Assembly (NCBI GenBank): GCA_017744935.1
Contig: JAGIAI010000001.1
Span: forward strand, 124,001 to 188,000
DNA length: 64,000 nucleotides
Source: Variovorax sp.
Lineage (GTDB): Bacteria > Pseudomonadota > Gammaproteobacteria > Burkholderiales > Burkholderiaceae_C
Reading direction: 5' to 3'
The position numbers were made by a program, and so were the translations under genes. This document shows positions 1-7,719 of this stretch, piece after piece (positions within the stretch are counted from its first letter, which is position 1; the number at the start of each line of letters is the position of its first letter). The notes beneath the pieces are model-generated. The model saw only the letters and a program-made list of their open reading frames with translations, was not told the DNA's origin and did no database searches.

Positions 1-606
<606 letters not shown>

Positions 607-616
607 TCAAGCCCCC

Positions 617-1150
617 ATGAACACCCATCGAAAACCTCAAGTGTGCGTGCTTGGGAGCGCCGAGCCTGGTTCGCGAGCCTATGAACTCGCAGCCGAAGCC
701 GGCGAGGCCTTGGCCAGGCTCGGCGTCACGCTCGTCAGCGGTTGCGGAAGTCCCGCAACTAGGATTGCCGCGGAACGCGCCGTGCAGGCAGGCGGTCTGG
801 TTCTGAGCATCGTCTCTCCGGCCGAGATGCCTCCGCCGGATTGGCTGGCCACCGTGGTCTTGCCCTGCGGTATGGGTGACGCTCGAAACCTCCTGATGGC
901 CCTTGCCGGGGATGCGTGTGTTGTCATCGGTGGGCGCGCCGGGACCAAATCCGAAGTTCACCTTGCCTGGCTTCACAAGCGTCCATTGCTCCCGCTTGTC
1001 GGCTGCGGCGGTTGGTCCGACGAACTGCCGTCCAATCCGCCCGACGAGCGCGCAAACTCCCGCATCCTTCCCTGGAGCACGGTCGCAGAGCTGCAGGCGA
1101 ATTTGCGCACCCTCGGGCTCACCGCCGGTGCGGCCTCAATCACCGCATGA
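617..1150 (+). CDS. SLOG/LOG-family protein (TIGR00725-like)
   Basis: This 177-residue protein has a Rossmann-like SLOG fold signature. VCVLGSAEPGSRAYELA lies near the N-terminus, LVSGCGSPATRIAAERA follows, and the glycine-rich VVIGGRAGTKSEVHLAW lies near residue 103, matching the GGxxGTxxE motif of LOG-like nucleotide-binding proteins. LOG enzymes release cytokinin bases from their riboside phosphates, but this short subgroup (TIGR00725-like) has no firmly known substrate, so I assign only the family. Its stop overlaps the start of the downstream acetyltransferase (ATGA), so the two are probably co-translated. Confidence 0.72.
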   Translation: MNTHRKPQVCVLGSAEPGSRAYELAAEAGEALARLGVTLVSGCGSPATRIAAERAVQAGGLVLSIVSPAEMPPPDWLATVVLPCGMGDARNLLMALAGDACVVIGGRAGTKSEVHLAWLHKRPLLPLVGCGGWSDELPSNPPDERANSRILPWSTVAELQANLRTLGLTAGAASITA

Positions 1151-1578
1151 AGCAGGTCGTCATCACCGCCGCCACGCCCGAAGAACTTCGTTCTGGTGAG
1201 CTGGGACGCAAGCTGCGCCAATTCAACTATGGCTTCGTCGGCGAGTATCCCGAGCAGCAGTACATCCGCCTCAACGCCAGAGACGAGAGCGGCCGCGTGC
1301 TCGGCGGGCTGCGAGGCTTCGTGTTTCTCTACTGGCTCAACATCGAAGTGCTGTTTGTCGAAGCCGATATGCGTCGCTCGGGGTTAGGCAGTCGTCTTCT
1401 CGCTGAAGCCGAGCGCCAAGCCATCGAGTTGGGTGCGAAGCAAGCAAAGCTCGAAACCTTCGAATGGCAGGCGCCAGGGTTCTACCGGAAGCACGGCTAC
1501 GAAGAGTATTCGCGCATAGCCGACTACGCTCCCGGTTTCTACCTGGCGCTCATGAGGAAACCACTCAGTTCGGCGTAG
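1147..1578 (+). CDS. GNAT-family N-acetyltransferase
   Basis: The real start is ATG 1147, inside an ATGA overlap with the LOG-like gene. The track's longer 916 start would run through that gene in another frame. The 143-residue product has the GNAT acetyl-CoA loop as RRSGLGSRLLAEAERQA (about residues 78-94), preceded by the strand LNIEVLFVEADM, and ends with the typical APGFYRKHGYEE segment. The family transfers acetyl from acetyl-CoA to small-molecule or protein amines, and the substrate is unknown. The 3' end overlaps the convergent secreted-protein gene by 14 bp. Confidence 0.85.
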   Translation: MKQVVITAATPEELRSGELGRKLRQFNYGFVGEYPEQQYIRLNARDESGRVLGGLRGFVFLYWLNIEVLFVEADMRRSGLGSRLLAEAERQAIELGAKQAKLETFEWQAPGFYRKHGYEEYSRIADYAPGFYLALMRKPLSSA

Positions 1579-1984
1579 TTCCCTGCGGTACCGCCTTCTT
1601 GGCCGCCGCCTTGGCGTTCCGTGCTTCGACCCGCGCCTGCCCGGCGTTCGCAGACTTGCCACTCCCGACAGGATTGACTTCAGCATTGTTGGCCGAGTCG
1701 CCGGTCGGCGTCTTCACCATGCCTTGGGCCCGTGAGTCGAGGCGCTGCTGGGCCTTGTTGCCGGACTTTCCAGTCGCCAGCGGATTGACTTCAGTGTTGT
1801 TCGCCGAGTCGCCGGTTGGCGTCTTCACCATACCTTGGGGGCGCGCCTCGGCCTTCGATTCAGCGCGATTCTGCGGCTTGCTGTTTGTGACTGGTTGCTG
1901 CTCCGAAGAGGCTCCGGGTGGATTCTGCGCATAGGCGCCTGCCGCGAACAGGCTTGCAATTGCGATCGCGAGAAGTTTGCTCAT
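1565..1984 (-). CDS. Small exported protein with two internal repeats
   Basis: This 139-residue protein starts at ATG 1984 behind a clear AAGGAG. The track's 2032 start is upstream of that site. A signal peptide is evident (MSKLLAIAIASLFAAGAYA, cleavage after AYA). The mature part is polar, low in hydrophobics and Lys/Ala/Asn-rich, and carries two copies of a motif around QGMVKTPTGDSANN(T/A)EVNP, 37 residues apart. There are no cysteines and no recognisable enzyme domain. It is probably periplasmic and possibly disordered. I do not recognise a family with certainty. Confidence 0.75.
   Translation of the reverse strand: MSKLLAIAIASLFAAGAYAQNPPGASSEQQPVTNSKPQNRAESKAEARPQGMVKTPTGDSANNTEVNPLATGKSGNKAQQRLDSRAQGMVKTPTGDSANNAEVNPVGSGKSANAGQARVEARNAKAAAKKAVPQGTTPN
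1671..1839. repeat. Tandem 111-bp repeat inside the secreted-protein gene
   Basis: A core of about 58 bp beginning GGATTGACTTCAG and ending CACCAT(G/A)CCTTGGG occurs at 1671-1728 and again at 1782-1839, an offset of exactly 111 bp (37 codons). The copies differ at a handful of positions, most of them synonymous or conservative. This points to an old in-frame duplication kept under protein-level selection. Confidence 0.85.
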
Positions 1985-2090
1985 GTGAACTCCTTGAGGG
2001 GTTGAGGTGCGACCCCTCCTCAACGGCGGCAATTCTTCCGACGTTGACGCACCTCTGGTCGCGACTTGCCCGCGCGTCGGCAGTCTGCTC

Positions 2091-2447
2091 TCAGACCATC
2101 AGCGCGAGGCCCGGGGAACGCCGGCTGGCCCAGAGATTGACCAAAGCGTCGAGCTCCGTCTGAAAGATTCCGGTGGTGGTCTTTTTCGCATGTTCGCCCT
2201 CCCCGCCAACGATCCGTGACGCGTACCAATGTCCGTCGGCGAGCAGCAGATGGTGGCCCAGGCATTCGAGGCCATAGGGCGATCTTGAGCTGCGTGACAT
2301 TCGGCGCAGGAGCAGTCCCTTGGCTTTGCTGCCAGGCACGCCTACCAGGGAAACGAGCAGGTATTCCCCGTCGTCCTGGACGACTCGGTCACCGAGGTTC
2401 GGGTGGTCTGGGAGCTCGGGTTGCGCCGGGTGCTGAGGATTTGACAT
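2091..2447 (-). CDS. Hypothetical protein
   Basis: This 118-residue ORF starts at ATG 2447 (MSNPQHPAQPELP), preceded by a modest CAGGG. A longer start at 2513 is possible but lies close to the divergent acetyltransferase gene. The sequence has a plausible folded core (DRVVQDDGEYLLVSLVG, then LLLADGHWYASRIVGGEG) and a C-terminal helix, with no signal peptide or membrane segment. I do not recognise the family. Coding character and composition are plausible but not decisive. Confidence 0.5.
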   Translation of the reverse strand: MSNPQHPAQPELPDHPNLGDRVVQDDGEYLLVSLVGVPGSKAKGLLLRRMSRSSRSPYGLECLGHHLLLADGHWYASRIVGGEGEHAKKTTTGIFQTELDALVNLWASRRSPGLALMV

Positions 2448-2606
2448 GGCACCCTGAATAACGGCAGCCGGGCAGCGACCTTTAGTACTTCCAGGGGCAG
2501 AATCCGCATGCAATCGGGAACAGCCGTTCGACGTTGTCGCGGTCTACCACGTGGCAAACGGGCTCATCGAGCGCGTTTGGCTATTTCCCGCGGAATGAGG
2601 ACCGCG

Positions 2607-3173
2607 ATGACCATCGACATCGTCACCGAGCGTTTGCATCTTCGGCAGTGGAAGGATGCCGACCGTGAGCCGTACGCCGCCTTGAACATGGACCCGGCGG
2701 TCATGCGGTTCTTCCCCGGTCTTCAGTCCCGCGAGGGGAGCGACGGCGACATCGCGAGGTGGAGCGCCGAACTCGACGACCGGGGTTGGAGCAATTGGGC
2801 TGTGGAGACTCGCGAATCAGGGAAGTTCATCGGTTTCATTGGGCTGACCGTTCCCAGGCGCGCGTTGACGTTCATGCCATGTGTTGAACTCGGCTATCGC
2901 CTGGCCCGGGAGCATTGGGGCAAAGGATATGCCACGGAGGGCGCCAGGGCGGCGCTCGGCATTGGCTTCGACCGGCTGCAACTCCAAGAGATCGTTTCGT
3001 TCACGCCGATCGTCAATCTTCCTTCACGCTCCGTCATGGAGCGTATCGGGATGACCAATGCCGACGCAGACTTCGACTACCCGAATCCGGCGATGCCGGA
3101 CGGTAGCGAGCTGAAAAAGCACTGCTTGTATCGCCTCAGCCGCGAGAGGTGGCTTCGGAGTGGCTGCACCTGA
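2607..3173 (+). CDS. GNAT-family N-acetyltransferase (RimJ/RimL type)
   Basis: ATG 2607 is favoured over the track's 2508 because GAGGA sits at the right distance, and the product then begins MTIDIVTERLHLRQWKDAD, the standard opening of RimJ/RimL-type acetyltransferases. The 188 residues include VELGYRLAREHWGKGYATEG (about residues 95-114), with the acetyl-CoA-binding Q/RxxGxG/A-like turn, and LPSRSVMERIGM near the C-terminus. Members acetylate protein N-termini, small amines or antibiotics. The substrate cannot be read from the sequence. Confidence 0.88.
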   Translation: MTIDIVTERLHLRQWKDADREPYAALNMDPAVMRFFPGLQSREGSDGDIARWSAELDDRGWSNWAVETRESGKFIGFIGLTVPRRALTFMPCVELGYRLAREHWGKGYATEGARAALGIGFDRLQLQEIVSFTPIVNLPSRSVMERIGMTNADADFDYPNPAMPDGSELKKHCLYRLSRERWLRSGCT

Positions 3174-3281
3174 TGTGGCTTCCCGGTTCGCAGCCAGAAT
3201 AAATGCCGCGCATCTTGATCTGGCTGGACGATGATTCCCCGAGAGAGTAGGGTTCAGGCCCATCGAAACAAGGAGCCCTTC

Positions 3282-3671
3282 GTGCGAACCACGCAGCAAA
3301 CAAGCACTACCCTGCCGAACGACATGGCGGACGTTGTGAGAGGCAAGGCGCAACGCGTTCTTTGCTCATTCGTTGGCGCGTTTGCCATCTGGACGCTGGC
3401 GGCTTGCCAACATACGACGCCGAGTGCGTCGATCGGTGTCGGCAACCCCTATCCAGTCAGCAACTACGTCTGCGATGGGACACGCTTGGCGGTGCGCTTG
3501 ATGGGTGAGAAAGCCTCGGTCTCCGTTGATGGAGCGGCCGCGGTCGATCTTCCCGCGATGGGAAACGCAGGAACTACGTTTTCGAACGGACGCCAAACGC
3601 TGCTCATCGAGCAAGGTCGCACATCGTGGGCCGTTGGACGCGCCATGCCGGTTGCGTGCACCGGCGGCTAG
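3282..3671 (+). CDS. Putative lipoprotein with MliC-like (C-type lysozyme inhibitor) domain
   Basis: The start is uncertain. GTG 3282 has AAGGAG six bases upstream and is chosen, and ATG 3324 would also keep the export signal. The N-terminus carries a hydrophobic stretch ending in the lipobox LAAC, so the protein should be lipidated. The following ~70 residues contain YVCDGTRLAVRLMGEKASV and FSNGRQTLLIEQGRTSWAVG and end in a second cysteine (VACTGG). This pattern is typical of MliC/PliC-type periplasmic lysozyme inhibitors, which protect peptidoglycan from host lysozyme. The similarity is seen by eye only. Confidence 0.62.
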   Translation: MRTTQQTSTTLPNDMADVVRGKAQRVLCSFVGAFAIWTLAACQHTTPSASIGVGNPYPVSNYVCDGTRLAVRLMGEKASVSVDGAAAVDLPAMGNAGTTFSNGRQTLLIEQGRTSWAVGRAMPVACTGG

Positions 3672-3771
3672 ATTGAACTGCGCGCCGATGCGGACAAACG
3701 ATTGCGCCATTTCATCGTTTGATCGTGCAGGCGAATCTGGAACGGGCAGTCGGAGCAATGAAGGTTTGAGC

Positions 3772-4284
3772 ATGCGTCCTCTCGGGACTGACCTTCCATC
3801 ACTTGCAGTTCTCGCGGAACGCGTGGGTGCCTCCTTGCGCAGGCGGGAAGAGTCAGTCGCAGTCGTTGAATCTTCTGCTGGAGGGCTCGTGTCCGCATCG
3901 CTTCTTGCAATACCCGGCGCCTCTGCCTTCTACCTCGGAGGTGCCGTTGTCTATTCGAGGCGAGCTGGTCGGGCGCTTCTAGGACTGACCGCCGCCGACC
4001 TCGCGGGCATGCGTGGTGAAACCGAGCCCTATGCCCTGCTTGTCGCCGGGCGGATGCGCGATAGTCACCGCGCAACTTGGGGGCTCAGCGAGAGTGGCGC
4101 TTCAGGCCCTTCTGCCAGTCCGTATGGAGACCCACCGGGTCGGGTGTGCCTCGCGGTCTTCGGCGCAACGTCTGTGGCTAGAACCATCGAAACAGGGGAT
4201 GTCGATCGGGCCACAAACATGGACATGTTTGCGCGGCACCTGCTTCACCTTTTTGACGAGGTGCTGCGAGCACGTCCCGAATAG
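3772..4284 (+). CDS. CinA C-terminal-domain protein (PncC-like amidohydrolase)
   Basis: This 170-residue protein starts at ATG 3772 with AAGG upstream. It matches the stand-alone CinA C-terminal domain: AVVESSAGGLVSASLLAIPG (about residues 27-46), the glycine-rich FYLGGAVVYSRRAGRALLGL, and GLSESGASGPSASPYG, corresponding to the usual G-x-A/S-GP segment. Characterised members deamidate nicotinamide mononucleotide in pyridine-nucleotide salvage. The usual ESCTGG motif is ESSAGG here, so activity is not certain. No cinA N-terminal domain is nearby. Confidence 0.8.
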   Translation: MRPLGTDLPSLAVLAERVGASLRRREESVAVVESSAGGLVSASLLAIPGASAFYLGGAVVYSRRAGRALLGLTAADLAGMRGETEPYALLVAGRMRDSHRATWGLSESGASGPSASPYGDPPGRVCLAVFGATSVARTIETGDVDRATNMDMFARHLLHLFDEVLRARPE

Positions 4285-4642
4285 GTAGCGAACGTTCTCG
4301 GCGATGGCGCGCCCTTGCGATCATTCAGGGATGCGGCTCCGTTGATGGCGTGATCTGGAAGCGGCGGCGCCCGCAATCGCGGCCAAAGCCGCTATAGCCG
4401 CGCTCATTGCCGCCATCCAAAAGGATGGGAAAACGAGTTCGGGCAACGTTGGGCCGCTCGAGCCCAGAGCGGACGGTCGCCTCGGCAGCTCAATTCAGTC
4501 GCGAGCGAAGCTTCCGAGCCAAAAGTCGAAAATCTGCTCTTCGCGCGGCCGAGTTTGCGGAGTCCAAGGTCAGTTGAGCGCCTCAATGGCGGCGCTTGAC
4601 GTAAGGACGTCTTGAAACTGGTTGCAGCGCTCCTCACGATAG
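4285..4642. other. Intergenic stretch without a convincing gene
   Basis: About 360 bp separate the CinA-like gene from the small membrane protein. The track ORF at 4404-4652 (minus) is compositionally unconvincing. Another minus-strand frame (4321-4416) would encode a 31-residue Ala-rich hydrophobic peptide, MAAMSAAIAALAAIAG..., but it has no Shine-Dalgarno site. I see no tRNA or strong hairpin here. Confidence 0.5.
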
Positions 4643-4912
4643 ATGGCGTCAAGTAAAAGTCTGGAAATACTCAAAATGATGGATTGGGTCCCTATAGTCT
4701 TCATTACGTTCAAGGTTCTCGTGTTCGTCACTGGCATGTTCTTCGCCATCAAGTGGCACTACGAGAAAGGCAAGAAGGGGAAGGAGAAGCAGAGCGCGGT
4801 GCTGCGCGCGGGCGGCAAAGTGGCCGCAGTCTTCGTTCTATTGCTTCTGGGCCTCTCGCTCCTCACCTTCGGCCTTAGCAGGATGCTCGGTTTGGACTTG
4901 ACCTTCCCATGA
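4643..4912 (+). CDS. Small membrane protein, function unknown
   Basis: This 89-residue ORF starts at ATG 4643. Two hydrophobic segments (WVPIVFITFKVLVFVTGMFFA, about 15-35, and VAAVFVLLLLGLSLLTFGL, about 60-78) flank a very basic loop KWHYEKGKKGKEK, as expected for a two-pass inner-membrane protein with a cytoplasmic positive loop. No strong ribosome-binding site is visible before 4643. Internal ATGs at 4676 and 4679 are alternatives that keep most of the first helix. I do not recognise a family. Confidence 0.6.
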   Translation: MASSKSLEILKMMDWVPIVFITFKVLVFVTGMFFAIKWHYEKGKKGKEKQSAVLRAGGKVAAVFVLLLLGLSLLTFGLSRMLGLDLTFP

Positions 4913-5036
4913 TCAGTTCGCGCAGACCTACGAGCGCTTCGCGCCCAGGAGCGGTCATTCAGCTCGCACAAAGCAATGCCCGCTTGGTGCATGAGCCCCG
5001 CTCCGGTGGCCGAAGACAGCCAGAAGCAGCCATCCG

Positions 5037-5189
5037 TCATGCCGTCCGCAAGGTGAGCCAAAGCCCGATCAGGACCGCACCAACTCCGATGCCGAAGGTC
5101 GGCCCAGGTTGATCGCCGAACATCGCCGCTGAGGATGCCCCTACGCCGCCGCCCAAGCCCTGCTGAAGCGCATCCTTGGCCTGCCTCAC
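5037..5189 (-). CDS. Possible small membrane protein downstream of the K+ channel gene
   Basis: Just past the channel stop codon, one minus-strand frame runs from GTG 5189 to a stop at 5037 (50 codons). It encodes a short amphipathic stretch (VRQAKDALQQGLGGG) followed by one credible membrane helix (FGIGVGAVLIGLWLTL). There is no Shine-Dalgarno site before the GTG. A better site (GAGGAA) precedes an ATG in another frame that stops after five codons, so a frameshifted remnant is also possible. This is weak evidence. Confidence 0.25.
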   Translation of the reverse strand: MRQAKDALQQGLGGGVGASSAAMFGDQPGPTFGIGVGAVLIGLWLTLRTA

Positions 5190-5199
5190 CGCAGGCAGG

Positions 5200-5532
5200 T
5201 CATCCGCGTTCCTCGCTGTTCAAGGCCGCACGCAGTGCCTCCACCGCAACGGCCACCACAAGGCCGGTCAGGACGATTCCGCCAACGCCGAGCAGCATGG
5301 CCAGCACGCGGGCGAGTCCGGACTTGGGCACGAGGTCGCCATAGCCGACCGTCAGCCCGGTGACGAACGAGAAGTAGAGGCCGTCGGTCAGCGGCCACCC
5401 TTCCAACTTCGCGACGAGCAGTCCGACCAGCGGCATCAACACCAGCAGGCCCGAGAGCGCGGGAAAGACAATGGTCAGCCCCCGCCAAAGCTCGCGAAAG
5501 AACCGGCGCCGGATGATCCTGGATGCGTTCAT
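5200..5532 (-). CDS. Small two-helix potassium channel family protein
   Basis: This 110-residue protein starts at ATG 5532. It has one membrane helix (about 17-38), a pore region with the selectivity-filter motif TVGYGDLVP (about 60-68), and a second helix (VGGIVLTGLVVAVAVEAL). This is the minimal Ion_trans_2 channel core, without a RCK or cyclic-nucleotide domain. Its start overlaps the stop of the DUF2955 gene (ATGA), so it is the last clear member of the long minus-strand gene run. Ion balance during pH or efflux stress would suit the context, but that is inference. Confidence 0.87.
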   Translation of the reverse strand: MNASRIIRRRFFRELWRGLTIVFPALSGLLVLMPLVGLLVAKLEGWPLTDGLYFSFVTGLTVGYGDLVPKSGLARVLAMLLGVGGIVLTGLVVAVAVEALRAALNSEERG

Positions 5533-6569
5533 TTGGTACTCGCGCGATGAATGTCAGGTCGAGAGACGGGCCGAGACGCGCGGCTTCTCCAGCGCTCCAG
5601 AACCCACACGGTGGCCGAAGCGTAGAGCGCCACGCCCACGAAAAGGCAGACGCGCATGACGGAACCTTTGAGAACGCTCTTGCCGCTGGCGCTGTCTTCG
5701 ATCGCGGGGCCGAGCAGGATCAGCGCAGTCACCAGCGCATTGGCCCAAAACGAAGGGCCGAAGCGCGTGCGGCGCACGCCGAAAATGGCCGAGCCCGCCC
5801 ACAGTGCCGCGGCCATGAGCCACAGCACCAGCATCCAGAGGCTCGGCCACAGCGATAGCCCCATCCACACCACCATGCCGAGGAAGGAACCCATGAGGGT
5901 CGAGCCCACGAGTTCGCGGCTGGCTGCGCCCGCCTGGGCCTCGCCGGCCTGTTGCGCCAGCGTCGCGGTCTTCATGACCGCAGCGAGATAGAACGAAGGG
6001 TTGGTCAGGGCCAGCACGAACACCGGCATGACGATGATCGTCCCGCGCAGCGCGATCCAGTTGGCAGAAGCCGCGCCAGCACGCGGCGCAGGCGCCCTCG
6101 CCTGTTGCGGCGGATCTGGAAAGAGCGCATTGGACAGACCGCTCACCAGCGTACCCACGCCGAGACCGACGGCGAGCGTGACGCTGAGCACTGCGATCAA
6201 CGACTGCTCCGCCACGCCGGCCACGGGCATCATCGCGAAGGAGATCACCAACAAGGTGGTAACGGGACCACCCCGGATCTGCCCTGCGAAGAACACCGCA
6301 TAGAGCACCGCGGCCGTCAGCAACACGCCGGCCACCGCGTAGTGCTCGAGCAGCGGAACCATCACGACGCCCGCCGCCACCAGCCCCGCGAGGATCAGCG
6401 CCACGACGATGCCCTTCACCAGCGGCATCGGCGGCCCGGGCTTGCACAGCACCAGCACTGCCATCACGCAGACCACGAAAGGCAGCTTCGCCGCGAACCC
6501 GTAGGCGAGCCCCGTGGCGAGACCCAGTCCGATGGTCAGCCGCAGGCTTGCCTTGTCGCCGCGTGTCAT
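5529..6569 (-). CDS. DUF2955 / FUSC-like inner-membrane efflux protein
   Basis: This 346-residue, highly hydrophobic protein has roughly ten membrane segments in two halves (about 10-150 and 170-330) joined by a Pro/Ala-rich linker (DPPQQARAPAPRAG). This layout and the neighbour HlyD adaptor match DUF2955 proteins, relatives of the FUSC/AaeB family of aromatic-acid and drug efflux pumps. It is preceded by the HlyD gene (13 bp gap) and overlaps the K+ channel gene by 4 bp. With the adaptor and the NodT-type channel it would form an envelope-spanning exporter. The substrate is unknown. Confidence 0.78.
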   Translation of the reverse strand: MTRGDKASLRLTIGLGLATGLAYGFAAKLPFVVCVMAVLVLCKPGPPMPLVKGIVVALILAGLVAAGVVMVPLLEHYAVAGVLLTAAVLYAVFFAGQIRGGPVTTLLVISFAMMPVAGVAEQSLIAVLSVTLAVGLGVGTLVSGLSNALFPDPPQQARAPAPRAGAASANWIALRGTIIVMPVFVLALTNPSFYLAAVMKTATLAQQAGEAQAGAASRELVGSTLMGSFLGMVVWMGLSLWPSLWMLVLWLMAAALWAGSAIFGVRRTRFGPSFWANALVTALILLGPAIEDSASGKSVLKGSVMRVCLFVGVALYASATVWVLERWRSRASRPVSRPDIHRASTK

Positions 6570-6582
6570 GGGCGGTGCCTGC

Positions 6583-7719
6583 TCAATAGAGGTACGACAG
6601 CCAGCTCACGACGCGCATGTAGAACGCGCCGAGGGCATTCATCACCGGATGGTCGCCGGTGTAGACGAGCACCTCGGCCTGGCCGCCCACCTGGACGCCG
6701 CGCAGGCGATCGGTTTCTGACGGGTCGAACTCCACCACCACCGGAAAGCGCTGGGCCTGCCGCAGCCAGTCGCGGTTGTTCTCCACCGTGGGCAGTGCGC
6801 CGGGCGAACCCTGCTTGCCGCTGCTCACGCCGCGGCCCACGCTGCGCACGCGTCCCTTGAGCACCTGCCCGGGCAGCAGGTCGAGTGCGATGACGGCTTC
6901 ATTGCCGGGCTGGATGTTGCCGAGGTTGTTCTCCGTCATCTCGGCGCTGATCCAGAGGTCGTGCATTGCAATCAGCGTCAGCAGCGGCGCGCCGGGTTGC
7001 GCGAAGAGGCCGACGTCGGTGGTCAGGTCGGTGACCCTGCCGCGCGCGGGCGCGACGACGTTGGCGCGTGCCAGGTCGAGTTGGGCTTTCTCCATCGCGG
7101 CCCGCGCGCTTTGCAGTTGCGCGTTGTCGTCGCCGGTGCCGCCGGCGGCTTCCTGTGCCTTGCGCAGGTCGGCCTCCGCGCGCTTGGCCTGGCTGCGCGC
7201 CTGGTCGCGCGTGGACTGCGCGATCTCCAGGCGTCGCACGGAGATGGCGCCCGCGTCTTCGTCGTGCAGTCGCTCCTGCCGGCTGGCATCGCGCTCGGCC
7301 ATCTCGCGGCCAGCCTGTGCGGCACTCAATGCAGCGCGTGCTGCATCCACGGCGGCAACCGAGCCCTGCACGGAGCGCCGCACGGATTCGTAGTCGGCCT
7401 GCGAACGACGAAGCGCAATGCGGAAGGGCTCGGGGTCGATTTCGAGCAAGGGCTGTCCCGGCTGCACCTCGTCGTTGTCGCGCACATGCACCGCAAGCAC
7501 CTTGCCTGCGACCTCCGCCGCCACCGGCACCACGAAAGCCTGCACGCGCGCCTGGGAGGTGCTGGGCGTGAGACGGTCGCCGACGAAGTAGATGACCAGG
7601 CTGCCGACGATGAGCACGATCAGCACCAGCGCGGCGATGCGCGTGCCGGTACCAGCCTTCGGCGTTGGCGCTTCGGGCACATCGGAGGCAGGCGGTGGGG
7701 TCGCTGTTTGCTGGCTCAT
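6583..7719 (-). CDS. HlyD/EmrA-type membrane-fusion (periplasmic adaptor) protein
   Basis: This 378-residue adaptor has one N-terminal membrane helix (IAALVLIVLIVGSLVIYFVG, about 28-47) after a proline-rich cytoplasmic leader. A biotinyl-lipoyl-like half follows (VPVAAEVAGKVLAVHVRDN, then VQPGQPLLEIDP), then a long alpha-hairpin coiled coil (about 95-210), then the returning half (VVAPARGRVTDL) and a beta-barrel region. Its ATG overlaps the stop of the outer-membrane gene by 4 bp. It would couple the DUF2955 inner-membrane protein to the outer-membrane channel. Confidence 0.9.
   Translation of the reverse strand: MSQQTATPPPASDVPEAPTPKAGTGTRIAALVLIVLIVGSLVIYFVGDRLTPSTSQARVQAFVVPVAAEVAGKVLAVHVRDNDEVQPGQPLLEIDPEPFRIALRRSQADYESVRRSVQGSVAAVDAARAALSAAQAGREMAERDASRQERLHDEDAGAISVRRLEIAQSTRDQARSQAKRAEADLRKAQEAAGGTGDDNAQLQSARAAMEKAQLDLARANVVAPARGRVTDLTTDVGLFAQPGAPLLTLIAMHDLWISAEMTENNLGNIQPGNEAVIALDLLPGQVLKGRVRSVGRGVSSGKQGSPGALPTVENNRDWLRQAQRFPVVVEFDPSETDRLRGVQVGGQAEVLVYTGDHPVMNALGAFYMRVVSWLSYLY

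Noticed and set aside
1671-1839. Possible CRISPR-like direct repeat
   Set aside because: Only two copies, inside a coding frame and in register with codons. This is a protein repeat and not a CRISPR array.
4404-4652. 82-residue minus-strand ORF in the gap after the CinA-like gene
   Set aside because: No ribosome-binding site, odd composition and no recognisable feature. It overlaps the start of the small membrane protein gene.
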